Made by a program: the position numbers and the translations under genes. Below the pieces are notes generated by a model. It was given only the letters and a program-made list of their open reading frames with translations. It did no database searches and had not been told where the DNA came from. A stretch of DNA of 64,000 nt from Tiliqua scincoides (Eukaryota; Chordata; Lepidosauria; Squamata; Scincidae), in the NCBI RefSeq assembly GCF_035046505.1, contig NC_089826.1:82470254-82534253 (forward strand), given 5' to 3'. Positions 33,769 through 45,055 of the stretch are shown here, piece after piece (position 1 is the first letter of the stretch; every line of letters starts with the position of its first letter).

Positions 33769-34507
33769 AACATAAGAACAGCCCCACTGGATCAGGCCAT
33801 AGGCCCATCTAGTCCAGCTACCTGTATCTCACAGCGGCCCACCAAATGCCCAGGGAGCACATCAGATAACAAGAGACCTCATCCTGGTGCCCTCCCTTGC
33901 ATCTGGCATTCTGACATAGCCCATTTCTAAAATCAGGAGGTTGCACATACACATCATGGCTTGTACCCCGTAATGGATTTTTCCTCCAGAAACTTGTCCA
34001 ATCCCCTTTTAAAGGTGTCCAGGCCAGTCGCCGTCACCTCATCCTGTGGCAAGGAGTTCCACAGACCGACCACATGCCGAGTAAAGAAATATTTTCTCTT
34101 GTCTATTCTAACTCTCCCAACACTCAATTTTAGTGGATGTCCCCTGGTTCTGGTGTTATGTGAGAGTGTAAAGAGCATCTCCCTATCCACTCTGTCCATC
34201 CCCTGCATAATTTTGTATGTCTCAATCATCTCCCCCCTCAGGCATCTCTTTTCTAGGCTGAAGAGGCCCAAACGCCGTAGCCTTTCCTCGTAAGGAAGAT
34301 GCCCCAGCCCCGTAATCATCTTAGTCGCTCTCTCTTGCACCTTTTCCATTTCCACTATGTCCTTTTTGAGATGCGGCGACCAGAACTGGACGCAATACTC
34401 CAGGTGTGGCCTTACCATAGATTTGTACAATGGCATTATAATATTAGCCGTTTTGTTCTCAGTACCTTTCCTAATGATCCCAAGCATAGAATTGCCTTCT
34501 TAACAGC
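33769..34507 (-). mobile_element. CR1 LINE, 5'-truncated
   Basis: The minus strand encodes 177 residues of ORF2 C terminus (MLGIIRKGTENKTANIIMPL to SITGYKP, 33954-34487) with the frame open, then the 3' UTR and one octamer. Confidence 0.92.
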
Positions 34508-36228
34508 CAATTACAATGTGTATATGTATGAGTGGGAGTGAGAGAGTAAAATCATTTACAGGCTCTTTACAGGCCTCAGCCCCCAGCCTCATCATTCTTG
34601 ATACTGCTTCTCAAGGGTGGTATCAGGGATTGGCCAGGGTCCATAAACCACTAAGGACCTACCTGGCTAACTGCTGAAGCCCCCTGAATTGCAGGGCTCC
34701 TGAGAGCTGGCATTGGGCCCTGGGGCAAGATGCTTGATTGCCCCTCCCTTCCTAAATCTTTCTACAAACCAGACACTAGTACATTTTTTAAAACAAGTTT
34801 TTGATTGATGGTTTTAGCTGTTAGATCTACCCTTAGCAAATGGCAGACTCCAGAATTCATTGGGATAATAGGAGTGCATTGAAAGTGGATTAAAGTTGTA
34901 GTGGAAATGTAGCCCTGGGTAGGCTGAGATTGGGGTACCCAAGTTTATGCTGTAATTAATTTGTTGTCTACTGTATAGTTTGTTTTGTCATGACCTGGGG
35001 CCACTGGAAGCCTGGGCCCTGGGGATTCACCCCCCTCCCTCCCCCTCTTCTCAGGCCTGCTTAATCATGGACATATGCTTTGTGAGTGATCCTCTGGACA
35101 CACCTTCTCATGGAATGCATGCAAGTCAGCAAGACATGTTGAGGAATTTGCATGCATCCCTAATTGTTTGGCTGAATCCATCCATTGCTGGCTTGGTTTC
35201 TTGTCTCTCAAACTTTGGTACAAGGCATGATTCATCGAAACTGTTTGCTAACATACCACTCAAGCCTTAGACTGAGCGAAGAGGTATAAGAGCTGCCTCT
35301 TTTCTTTTCAAAATCATCATTCCTTGTGGTAGATGATATTAAAAAATACTTTGAAAGCACTTGCTGCATAATAGCTGTGAGTCAAATTTCTGTTTATTTG
35401 AGACATGCCCTAAGCAAAAATGTCAACGAAACGAAAGTAGGGTTGCTACCGTAATGTACGGCATTTTGACCTCAAGATAAAACAAGAGAGGTAACAAAGG
35501 CCTGCCACTCAACAGGATACAGAAAACAGAGATGACCACAGATGACCACCTCAAGATGTGCTTGAGGTTTCGAGAAAGAAGAAAGCATTGCCTTAAAGAT
35601 GTGTTCTCTTGTCAATATCATTTTAAGTTTCAGTAAGTACCATTCAGCAGCGAGGGATATTAAAATCCATCATTTTAATGGGAAAACAGACACAATGTAT
35701 CAAGTGAATGCACGACTGAGTCACTATCATTTTGTAAGTCCTATTCTTCATCTTTTTTTTTTTTTCCTCCCTTCTCTGTACCAAAGCTTCCTAAAGGCTC
35801 TTTGCATGTAGGGCAACTTAACTCTTTTTATACTCGGTTCTCAAACTTACCACTGCAACCCAGTGTTCACCGGGTTATTCAGTGGGTTGTTCAGTGGGTT
35901 GTTCACCGGAATGCAAGGCCACAAGGCATTCTGGGGAGCAAAGTTGCCATCCAAGTGGGTCGAGAGCAAGTGCTACCCAGAAGCCATAAGGCATTCTGGG
36001 GTGTTGTATGGTCCAGAATGCCTTGTGGCTTCCTGATAGCACCAGCCCTGCAACCCACCAAAAACTGGGTAGTGACCCACTGCTTGTCTCTTAACATTGG
36101 TTTTCTGCTGGATGGTTAGGACTTCAAACTGGGTTGCAGGCACCCACAATCAGCCCCACCAATGGAACCACCAACATTTTCTTTACTAGGTTTATGCCAA
36201 ACAAAACAAAATTAAGAACTTGAGATAT
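34508..36228. other. No gene; possible hAT remnant at about 35836-36090
   Basis: The 35836 piece begins GGTTCTCAAACTTACCACTG, then CAACCC, and later has CCACCAAAAACTGGGTAGTG, then ACCCACTGCTTG. It has an inner inverted pair CACAAGGCATTCTGG / CCAGAATGCCTTGTGG. The rest is unassigned. Confidence 0.4.
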
Positions 36229-36251
36229 TTATTTATTTATTTATTTATTTG
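36229..36251. repeat. (TTTA)n microsatellite
   Basis: Six TTTA units. Confidence 0.85.
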
Positions 36252-36914
36252 ATTTATACTATGCCTTTTTCCCTGAAAGGCATCCAAGGCAGCTATGAAG
36301 TTTATGAAGGTGAAAACAGAATGAGGGAGAAGGAAGAGTTTGCAGTGAAATGGCTGAAGAGGAATGAAGTATGAAGGCCTAGGAGATTCCCTGGCCAGGT
36401 TGTATATTGTATGCACAATTCCCAGCATGGAACGACAAAGACTAGCAGCCCAATCCTCCCTAAATTTTCTCCCACCTTGCCAGTGCAGCCATGCCACTGG
36501 ACTGCTCACTGCATCCTACAGGAAGAGACAATCCCAGTGGTCTCCTCCAGGTAAAGGAACATTTGTTCCCTTGCCCAGGGGTAAGCCTTCCCTGCCCCAC
36601 TGGGTCTACTTGAATCTGCACCTGCTACTTTGCTAGTGCAATTCTGAAGGGAACCAGGAAGGCAGATCAAGGCCAGGAAGAGGGATACTGACACAGATAT
36701 CACTCCTTTCCCGGTCTTGCTGTCCCCCTCCCTGTCCTAGACTCCTCCCCTTTTCACCTCCCCTCCTTGATCTGCCCACCCCCACCACTGTTAGACTTCT
36801 CTCCCTGGGTCAGATGGCAAGCATCCTGCACCACAGCACTCCTAAACTGAAGACCAGCAGCATGTCATATACTGCACCAAAAACCATTTTATAACAGCAG
36901 AACTGTGTTCCACT
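36252..36914. other. No gene recognised
   Basis: Holds GC-rich MITE-like wording near 36430-36650 (CAGTGCAGCCATGCC, GGGGTAAGCC), otherwise unassigned. Confidence 0.35.
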
Positions 36915-37017
36915 GTTGTAAAACAGCCATCAGATATTTGATTTTCTCTGTAAACCGCTTTGTGAACTTTTTGTTGAAAAGCGGTATATAAATACTGTTG
37001 TTGTTGTTGTTGTTGTA
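36915..37017 (+). mobile_element. Retroposon 3' end with (TGT)n tail
   Basis: Reads TGTAAACCGCTTTGTGAACT, then AAAAGCGGTATATAAATACT and five GTT units. The end resembles the 3' part of the tRNA SINE at 9516. Only the 3' part was recognised. Confidence 0.6.
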
Positions 37018-37231
37018 AATCCTTCCATGTGCTGGCCCAGTCCTGGGCAGGATTGGACTGTAAGTCATAAAGAAAAGGGAGATCGACATTCACAGCAATT
37101 TGCCATCTTGGTAATGTTGCCATGACTCTTTCTTCTCTACCTATTTCCTCTCAATTCTCCTTCTTCTAACAGACTCCTTTCTTGCCTTCTCTGGACCCAG
37201 TAGCATAGCTTCTGTGGGGAGGGGGGGCAGA

Positions 37232-37318
37232 CATGGAGGTAAAGGAATGTTTGTTCATTAGCTTGGGTCTGCGTTGTGGTCACATTGGTGCTGGAAAATT
37301 GGATAGGACTAGGCCCTA
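37232..37318. mobile_element. Long MITE, right half
   Basis: Keeps CATTGGTGCTGGAAAATTGG, then ATAGGACTAGGCCC; the left half is lost. Confidence 0.6.
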
Positions 37319-37349
37319 AGTTGCTGAATATGCTTGTTTCAACTTGCTT

Positions 37350-37442
37350 TCGGCTGCAACCTGATACACACTTGCCTGGAATAAGTTCCATGAAACGCAG
37401 TGGAACTTACTGCTGAGTAGATATGTACAGGATTGCACTGTT
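37350..37442. mobile_element. Short MITE
   Basis: GCAACCTGATACACACTTGC at the left and GTACAGGATTGCACTGTTA at the right, with the AAGTTCCATGAA / AGTGGAACTT inverted core. Confidence 0.7.
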
Positions 37443-38315
37443 AATGCATCCTTTCATTCATAACCCTTATTCTATGGCATAAAAAAAAAATAATCTAGAG
37501 TGAAGCATCATGAAAATTAGAATCCAATCACAGGTCTGGGAATAAAACACTAACATCCTACCTAGTGCTGGTGCCAGGTTGCTGGGGGATCTGGGACAAA
37601 GCCTTGCAGTGAGTCCCTTGTGATGGTCACTGGGTATTTTTACCACCACCAGTATTGAGGTTTCAGGAATCAGTCCGTTCCAATGAGGGATCTTGTCCAA
37701 TGCCCTCCCTGGCTGATCCCTGTTCCTTCTGGGAGGGCCTGTTCAACTGAATTCAATATTCAACTTCTTCCAGTCAATCACCTGAATAACTGAAGCACAG
37801 CAAAAAAAAAAAAATACTAAGAGATGAGAGAGGATTTTTTTAAACAAACAAAGAAATACCAAGGACCACTTTCGGAGACTTACCAGATTGACATCCGTTT
37901 ACAGGCCAATTGCAATCGGTGAATGACAAATGGAATGCTACCAGTGAGTACAGGATTTAATGGCAATCCTCCCCAAACAGGCAGACAGCAGATAAGGGGT
38001 AACCCGTTTCATTAAAGCCTGATACAAGATTTGCTTCTCGTTCTCCGTAACAAGCAAAATAAGTACATAAATGATCTGCCCTTGTAGCTAACAAAATCTG
38101 AAGCAAGTCCAAGCAGCTCCTATCATTCGAATGTATACGACTGCTGCTCACTGAGCTCATAAAAGTACATCATCTGTAGATAATTTACACTGGGCTCTCT
38201 AGTTGTGGCCATAAAACGGACCATATCATTGCTTGTGAATTCTCTTCCAAGGGTTTCATAATCCCTCAGTCCTTCAGGGTGATGTCAGTGCCTCATTTAT
38301 GCACAACACAAGGGA
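37443..38315. other. No feature recognised
   Basis: Unique-looking sequence with short A-rich runs. Confidence 0.4.
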
Positions 38316-38328
38316 TAATAATAATAAT

Positions 38329-38365
<37 letters not shown>

Positions 38366-38696
38366 GGGATTTATATACCGCCTTTCTTGGTCTTTATTCA
38401 AGACTTTATTCAAGGCGGTTTACATAGGCAGGCTTTATTAAATCCCTATTAAATAGGGATTTTTACAATTTCAAAGAAGGTTCTTTCTTTCAAGAACTAC
38501 TATATTCAAGGTGTTTCATTCTGATCTGGCTTCATTCTGGCCTCCATCCTCCCATGCTCAGAGCAGATGGAATAACTCAGCTCAGCTTGTCAGCTGCTCC
38601 AAGGTCGCACGGTGCCGGTGGCCTCGAACTGGCGACCTTGTGGATGTTATCTTCAGGCAGACGGAGGCTCTACCCTCTAGACCAGACCTCCTGCCC
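38316..38696 (-). mobile_element. tRNA-derived SINE with AAT/AAC repeat tail
   Basis: Reverse copy of the 9516 family: microsatellite tail at 38316-38363, TTTATATACCGCCTTTCTTG, the AAGAACCTTC-type body and tRNA-like head ending GGAGGCTCTACCCTCTAGAC. Confidence 0.85.
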
Positions 38697-38871
38697 ATGT
38701 TTGTTTGTTTGTTTGTTGATGTTTGTTACCTCATTGTTCAGAATATTTGTTTAAGCAAACAAACAAACAAGACTGTATCGCTCACCTTTACAAATGTGGA
38801 GCTGTACTCCAGTACATCATCACCATATCTGCATTCCATTATTCTTTCATGGCGCGCGAGGCAGTGCAGAT

Positions 38872-39024
38872 GGTGGGTTATAACCCATTTTATCCTTACA
38901 TCAACCTGGAGATTGACACAACTTCAATCTCAACAATTGCATGATTGACTCAAGGCCTCCCTGAAATCTTCATGCTTAAAGGAAGATTTGAATCCAGGTC
39001 TCTCTAGTCCAAGTCTTCACGCTC
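38872..39024 (-). mobile_element. MIR/CORE-like SINE remnant
   Basis: Contains AACCCATTTTATCCTTACAT and TTGAATCCAGGTCTCTCTAG in the reverse sense, matching the body and box B side of the 5664 family. The LINE at 39037 inserted into its end. Confidence 0.5.
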
Positions 39025-39036
39025 TGTCAATGCACT

Positions 39037-39809
39037 GTTGGCAACCTTCAGTCTCGAAAGACTATGGTATCGCGCTCTGGATGGTGGTTCTGGCACAGCG
39101 TCTAGTGTGGCTGAAAAGGCCGATTCGGGAGTGACAATCCCTTCCACACTGGGAGCAAGTGCAGTCTGTCCCTGGTCTGTCTCCCTGGCTATGGGCCTTC
39201 CTTCTTTGCCTCTTAGCCTCAGTCTTTTGGCCAAGTGTCTCTTCAAACTGGGAAAGGCCATGCTGCACAGCTTGCCTCCAAGCAGGCCGCTCAGAGGCCA
39301 GGGTTTCCCACCTGTTGAGGTCCACTCCTAAGGCCTTCTGATCCCTCTTGCAGATGTCCTTGTATCGCAGCTGTGGTCTACCTGTAGGGCGCTTTCCTTG
39401 CACAAGTTCTCCATAGAGGAGATCCTTTGGGATCCGGCCATCATCCATTCTCACGACATGACCAAGCCAATGCAGGTGTCTCTGTTTCAGCAGTGCATAC
39501 ATGCTAGGGATTCCAGCTCGTTCCAGGACTGTGTTGTTAGGAACTTTGTCCTGCCAGGCGATGCCGAGGATGCGTCGGAGGCAGCGCATGTGGAATGCAT
39601 TCAGTTTCCTCTCCTGTTGTGAGTGAAGAGTCCATGACTCGCTGCAGTACAGAAGTGTACTCAGGACGCAAGCTCTGTAGACCTGGATCTTGGTATGTTC
39701 CGTCAGCTTCTTGTTGGACCAGACTCTCTTTGTGAGTCTGGAAAACGTGGTAGCTGCCTTACCGATGCGTTTGTTTAGCTCGGTATCAAGGTATAGTGTC
39801 GATGTGTAG
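39037..39809 (-). mobile_element. LINE with Zn-finger-like C terminus and hairpin tail, 12-bp target duplication
   Basis: The longest copy of this family in the window (773 bp), flanked by TGTCAATGCACT (39025-39036, 39810-39821). The minus strand encodes, in order, VWSNKKLTEHTKIQVYRACV, LSTLLYCSESWTLHS, LNAFHMRCLRRILGI, LHWLGHVVRMDDGRIPKDL, GRPQLRYKDICKRD, WETLASERPAWRQAVQHGL, and a C-terminal CSQCGRDCHSRIGLFSHTRR-type C2HC motif. It then gives the hairpin tail. 175 codons at 39589-39062 are open. Only the region after the reverse transcriptase is present. The clade is not decided: the YCSESWTL / WLGHV pattern occurs in several non-LTR clades but is not CR1. Confidence 0.9.
39062..39589 (-). 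CDS. LINE ORF fragment, C-terminal region with C2HC-type motif
   Basis: A 175-residue open part of a LINE protein. The first residues (RCLRRILGI.WQDKVPNNTV) belong to the region after the reverse transcriptase. The middle (WLGHVVRMDDGRIPKDLLYG) is the best conserved stretch across copies at 30000, 57960 and here. The end has Cys-X2-Cys-X7-His-like spacing (C..CGRDCHSRIGLFSHTRRC), probably nucleic-acid binding. The true protein is much longer; the first Met is internal, so this is not a gene start. Confidence 0.75.
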   Translation of the reverse strand: MRCLRRILGIAWQDKVPNNTVLERAGIPSMYALLKQRHLHWLGHVVRMDDGRIPKDLLYGELVQGKRPTGRPQLRYKDICKRDQKALGVDLNRWETLASERPAWRQAVQHGLSQFEETLGQKTEAKRQRRKAHSQGDRPGTDCTCSQCGRDCHSRIGLFSHTRRCARTTIQSAIP

Positions 39810-39914
39810 TGTCAATGCACTAACAGCACACTAACAATGGAGTGTGTGTACTGCATTCGGCAAGGGGAGCTATCCCAGACGCCTCTGAGAGGTAAGGGAA
39901 CTTTTGTTCCCTTA

Positions 39915-40087
39915 GGGCCCAATCCTATCCAAATTTCCAAAGCTGGTGCAGCCTTGCTGTTGGGGCATGTACTGCATCCTGCAGTGGGGACGCAGTCACA
40001 GAGGCCACCTTGAGGTATGGGAACATTTGTTCCCTTACCTTGGGGCTGCATTGAGGCTACACCGGTGCTGGAAAATTGGATAGGATA
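39915..40087. mobile_element. Long MITE
   Basis: Starts GGGCCCAATCCTATCC after a TTA and ends GGTGCTGGAAAATTGG, then ATAGGAT. The right tip is shortened. The middle contains the inverted pair GGGAACATTTGTTCCC. Confidence 0.8.
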
Positions 40088-40841
40088 TCACACTTGTAAG
40101 TGCTGGCCTGCCCAACTTGTGCTCCATCCAGATGAAGACAACCGCTCGGTCATGCATGGTGGCTTACCAGAGAACTAGCAGACTTCCTGTTTGTGTGAGA
40201 CTGCAAAGTTAACTGAGTTGTCAAGAACTCCACAAACAAGACATGAAATAGCTGATGGGCAGTGCTCTGTTTGGTGGCTCACGCGCAGGGTGACCAGGTG
40301 TCCTCTTTTTCCAGGACATGTCCTCTTTTTTAGCCTCCTGTCCTGGCAAAGAATTTAAATGCCCTCCTTTTTCCTATGAGTGGGCCCCTGCAGTCAATGC
40401 ATAGCCTTCTTGTAATCAATAAAGTATATGTAACAAATTATACATAATATAGTTTTAAATTTATATATGCATATAATAATGTATATTAATGTATATAACA
40501 AGCAAAATAAAGAAATCACACTGCACACACACTGCTGCTTTGAAGTGCTTTCAATTATTTTTACTCCTGTTTATTTTTCTGTTTTATTGTTTTATTTCGT
40601 TTCTGATTTTGTGAGCCACCTTGGGTGTTGTTTTTCTAGCAGAAGCCATAATAATGTGATGAAACACAGAGCTCTGTTGGATGGAAGAATCTGAGACTGG
40701 ATAACAAAACAGCGTGTTGCAGAAAATCCCTCCTCCCTGAAGCAAACACTGAAACGAGATAATTTTCAGTGATCAAAGATCACTGCAAAGATCACTGCAA
40801 AAGCAAAGATCATAGCATTATTATAAAAGACTAACAGCACA
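40088..40841. other. No gene recognised
   Basis: Unique-looking sequence, AT-rich at 40430-40510. Confidence 0.4.
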
Positions 40842-40927
40842 ATCCTATCCACACTTTCCCGGGAGTAAGCACCATTGACTCTAATGGCACTTACTTCTGA
40901 GTAGACATGCATAGGATTGGGCTGTGA
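40842..40927. mobile_element. Short MITE
   Basis: AGCACAATCCTATCCACACT at the left, ATGCATAGGATTGGGCTGT at the right, and the GGCACTTACTTCTGAGTAGA core. Confidence 0.8.
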
Positions 40928-41063
40928 GACGGGAAATTGGGCATTCATTGTGAAATCAAGATATTTTGCTAAGCCTCAAAATGATAGAGGACTGATGTAT
41001 GCCACCTCTTGGCTTTATTCTCTCCTCCTTTCACCGCTCTTTCAAACTGTTATGGTTATTCTG

Positions 41064-41219
41064 TATGTCAGTGTTCTTCAACCTGTGGGTCAGGACCCCA
41101 ATGAGGTTGCAAAGCCTCATTTGGGAGGTCATGGCAATCTTTCAAAGCCTGTGCAAGAGAAGGCTAGGATCCAGTCCAATCATTGCTGATCAAGCCATAC
41201 CAAAACTGAGTTCGAGAAC
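41064..41219. mobile_element. hAT-like fragment
   Basis: TCAGTGTTCTTCAACCTGTG, then GGTCAGGACCCCA; about 150 bp is shared with 4636-4785. The tRNA SINE at 41221 ends it. Confidence 0.5.
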
Positions 41220-41220
41220 C

Positions 41221-41565
41221 TAATAATAATAATAATAATACAGGTATTTATATACCGCCTTTCTTGGTCGTCAGATTTCTCCTCAGACTTTATTCAAGGC
41301 AGTTTACATAGGCAGGCTGATTAAATCCCCGTAGGAATTTTTACAACTGAAAGAAGGTTCTATCTTTCAAGAACCACAACAGTCCAGATGTTTCACTCTG
41401 ATCTGGTTTCACATTCTGGCCTCCATCCTCCCATGCTCAGAGCAGATGGAATAACTCGGCTCAGCTTGTCAGCTGCTTCAAGGTCGCATGGCCTCGAACT
41501 GGCGACCTGTGGATGTTATCTTCAGGCAAACGGAGGCTCTACCCTCTAGACCAGACCTCCTGCCC
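41221..41565 (-). mobile_element. tRNA-derived SINE with (AAT)n tail
   Basis: Reverse copy of the 9516 family, from the AAT tail to the tRNA-like head at TCTACCCTCTAGACCAGACC. Confidence 0.85.
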
Positions 41566-42280
41566 TAGAAGAGCTGACCAGCAGCTGCAGGAACATGTGC
41601 CTCTCACCTCTCTCAGGGAGCTGGTGAGGGAGCACACCATGATCCCTTGTGCTCCTGCAGCAGCTGGCTAGCTTTGCCATTCCCACCTGAGACCCCGTTT
41701 GCCTTCAGGCCACCCAAGGTCACGCTGGAGCTTGTGTGAGAACCAGCCCAAGATTGGCACATCTATAGAAGTGACTGGTGCACAGGCAGAGACCAGAAGG
41801 GGTGGGGCCGACCAATGGCTGCACTGGGGGTCATGCCCCCACCCAGGATAAATGGCCCTCATGTGTGTAGGGGTTCTGGGTGAAACAATTCATTATGCGT
41901 GCCAGACCAGAATTCAGATACATTGGCACGGAAAGCTATTGCTCTGGTAGCATATTTTGCATCCAGTTGCAGAGATTCCCCATAAACTGAAAACAAACTA
42001 AGTAAGAAACCAATGATTTGACTGTTCAATTAGAGTGTGCAAATTGGGTTCTGCCTATTGTTATGAAGGGTCTTTTTTTTTTTGCACAGACATGACAGAA
42101 ATGCAATTCTATATAAATGAATGCAGTAAAGAGAAATACATTTAGAAGGTGAAAATTAATAATCAGAACACTTGGCTGGGAAAGGACCAAAGAACCCTCC
42201 CCTCCCCTCACCCCGTCCAGAATTCCCTCTCTTAATTTAATGCATAATTTTCATGTCAGTTGCAGTACATCAATTTTGGC
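41566..42280. other. No feature recognised
   Basis: Unique-looking sequence. Confidence 0.4.
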
Positions 42281-42372
42281 TGCAATCCTAACTACACTTT
42301 CCTGAGAGTAAGCCCCATTGAACCAAAATAGAACTTACTTCTGAGTAGACCTGGTTAAGATTGTGCCCATAA
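42281..42372. mobile_element. Short MITE
   Basis: GGCTGCAATCCTAACTACAC at the left and CCTGGTTAAGATTGTGCCC at the right, with the AGTAAGCCCCATTGAAC core. Confidence 0.8.
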
Positions 42373-42722
42373 AGATATCAACTATTTTTTTTCATATTAT
42401 TTTCCTAATATATGCCCAGTTGAATAGGTGGCTCAGGATCAGCCTTAACCCAATTGGATCCCACTCCTAAGGGGGAACCCTGCACTAAGGTCATCTATTC
42501 TTATCATGTCAAATATGTGAAGGAAATCAGATCTCACCCCTTTATGGCAGGGTAATCTTTTTATTACCCTCAGGGTGATCAAGTGGCCATAAACTCTTAT
42601 GGCCACTGAGCACCCGCAGATCTCTCCAAGACCGATTGCCAAATAGCTCCTAAACCGCAGAGCTTCCACTCCTGATAGCCAGGAAAAATTTGGGGAACCC
42701 TCCCCTTGAGTCGTACTCCAGC
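42373..42722. other. No gene recognised
   Basis: Sequence up to the LTR-like block; part of it could be an internal portion of the same element. Confidence 0.3.
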
Positions 42723-43442
42723 TGACACCCTCTTGGACTCAGCTTAATAAAAAGGAGTAGGCTCCCATACAGGGTCTCCAGGGTCCACCCCAGCCACACT
42801 GGATTGCCGCCCGCAACCAGTCCCTGTGCTCCCTTCCAATCCCAATAATCCAGTCAGTTGTAATAAGTAGGATTTATTGCATAAAGGCTTAAAGCAGGGT
42901 TATACAGACAGCACTGCATAGTCTAAAATTTAGGAATTTAGGCAAAGAGTATAGCATTACAATACAACACTCAGTCTAATAAGGAGTTGTTAGGAGGTCT
43001 AACAACTACCTCCTAACTCTAACTATCACTCACCAAAGTCTTAGCATTCCAAAATCCGATCTAGCCCATCTTGCTGCAGTCAAGTTGGGTTCACTCCTCC
43101 CAAAGCGGTCAAGGATCTCAGGCCCCCTCAGCCAAAGACAAAGTCAGCCCAGCATAAGTGTCCCTCCCTCACCTTTATAGGTCTCCTGACCCATCCACCA
43201 ATCAGAACTCGGTGCCAGCCGAACATCCTAGGGGTGAATGTGCCACAAGCCTCCTTACTCATGGTGGAATCCCCCCTCCCATCCCAAGACACTCACAGCT
43301 GAACCCTGTTGTAAATCAAGCTGGCCTTGGAGCCCACTTGGTAGCTTGGTATGATATCAGAGGCCCTGTGAAGCAACCTCCTCCACAGTTCTCCCAGGTT
43401 TGGTATGCACTAATTAATGTTGGATACAGCTGGGGTCTGACA
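42723..43442 (-). mobile_element. LTR-like block (probable solo LTR), fossil
   Basis: About 720 bp with TG...CA ends. Read on the minus strand it shows, in order, a CCAAT-type box (ATTGG), a TATA-like box (43173-43179) and an AATAAA about 300 bp further (42873-42878), as in a U3-R-U5 layout. No coding region was recognised beside it and no clear target duplication was seen, so the family stays open (endogenous retrovirus or Gypsy-type). It looks old. Confidence 0.4.
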
Positions 43443-43635
43443 CTGGGGCCTACCAGCATGGCTACAAGCAGATCTTTCCTTATTCAGATATTACCTGGTC
43501 CTTGATTTCCCTTTTTTTGTCACAAAATACACACCACACCACACTGCAGCAGGGACCTAACAAATTACACTGCGGGTTTTACACAGAACAGCAACTATTT
43601 TAATAATTAAATTTTAATCTAACAAAAACTAACTA
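43443..43635. other. No feature recognised
   Basis: AT-rich stretch before the purine-rich tract. Confidence 0.4.
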
Positions 43636-45055
43636 TACCTCCTCCCTCCCAGGAATGAGGGAGGAGGATGGAGGGAGGGGGAGAGGGAGATGGAGGGAGG
43701 AATGAAGAAGGAGGAAGGGAGGAGGAGGAGGGAGGGTGAGGTTCAGGGTGAGGGTGAGGGTTAGGGTTAGGAATATGAGTTTTTTGGGTTTTTTTTAGGA
43801 ATATGAGTTTTTATTGTATAAATACCATCCTATAATACAGCATACCATAAAATACCTTCTTTTTAGGGGGAGGGAGGAAGGAAGGAGGGGGAGGAAGGAG
43901 GAGGGAGGAAGGAGGGGGTGGGACGAAGGAAGAGAGGAGGGGGAGGGAGGATGGAGGGAAGGAGAGGGAGGAGGGAGGGAGAGAGAGGAAGGAAGGAGGA
44001 GGAGGGAGGGTGGAAAGAGGAGGAGGGGGAGATGGAGGTAGGAAGGAGAAAGGAGGGAGGAGGATGGAGAGAGGAGGAAGGAAGGAAGGAGGGAGGGAGG
44101 TGGAAGGAGGGAGGGAGGAAGGAAGTAGGAGGGGGTGGGACGAAGGAGGGGATGGGACGGAGGAGGGAGGAAGGAAGGAAGGAGGAAGGATGACAGATGA
44201 TGGGGAGGAAGGAGGAGCAGGAGGGAGGGAAGGAGGAGGAAGGAAGGAGGGAGGGAGGAGGAGGGAGGTGGAAGGAGAGAGGGAGGAAGGAAGTAGGAAG
44301 GGGAGGGGGGAGGGAGGAGGGGTGGGACGACGACGAGGAAGGAGGAGGAAGGAAGGCAGGATGGATGGATGGATGGATGACAGGGAGGAAGGAGGAGCAG
44401 TAGGGAGGGAGGAGGAGGGGGTGGGACGAAGGAACAGGAAGGAAGGGAGGAGGGGGGAGAGAGGAAGGAGGGAGGTGGATGGAGGGAGGAGGTGGAGGGA
44501 GGGTGGAGGGAGAGAAAGGAAGGAAGGAAGGAGGAGGAGGAGGAGGAGGGAGGGTGGAAAGAGGAGGAGGGAGGAGGGAGGAGGGGGAGGGGGAGGGAGG
44601 TGGAAGGAGGGAGGGAGGAAAAGGGGGAAGGGGGAAGGGAGGGAGGGAGGAGGGAGGAAGAGGGGGAGGGAGGAGAGAGTAAAGAGGAGGGGAGGAAGAG
44701 AGGAGGGAAGAGGGAGAAAAGCAGAGTGGGGGAGGAGGGAGGGGGAGGGAAGAAGAAGGGGGCAGAGGGAAGGGAGAAGGAGGGTGGAAGGGGGAAGGAG
44801 GGAGGAAGTAGGAGGGGGGAGGGAGGGGGGAGGAGTGAGGAAGGAGGGGGAGGGAGGGAGGAGTAGGGGAAAGAGGGAGGAAGGAGGAGCAGGAGGGAGG
44901 AAGGAGGGGGAGGGAGGAGGAGGGAGGAGGAAGGATGAGGGAGGGAGGAGGAGGAGGAGGGGGAGGGAGGATGGAGGATGGAGGAGGGAGGGAGGAGGAA
45001 GGAGGTGGAGTGAGGGAGGAGGAGGGAGGGAGGGAGGAAGGAAGAGGAGGAGCTC
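43636..45055. repeat. Polypurine (GGA/GGAA-rich) tract
   Basis: From about 43650, and almost without break from 43863 to 45055, the + strand is G and A with rare C/T. It is built of irregular GGAGG, GGAAGG and GGGAGGG modules. Long frames on both strands (Pro/Ser-rich on minus, Gly/Arg/Glu-rich on plus) result from the lack of stop codons in such sequence and are not genes. Confidence 0.95.
43733..43772. repeat. Telomere-like variant repeat
   Basis: GGGTGAGGGTGAGGGTTAGG, then GTTAGG: two TTAGGG units next to TGAGGG variants. Confidence 0.65.
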
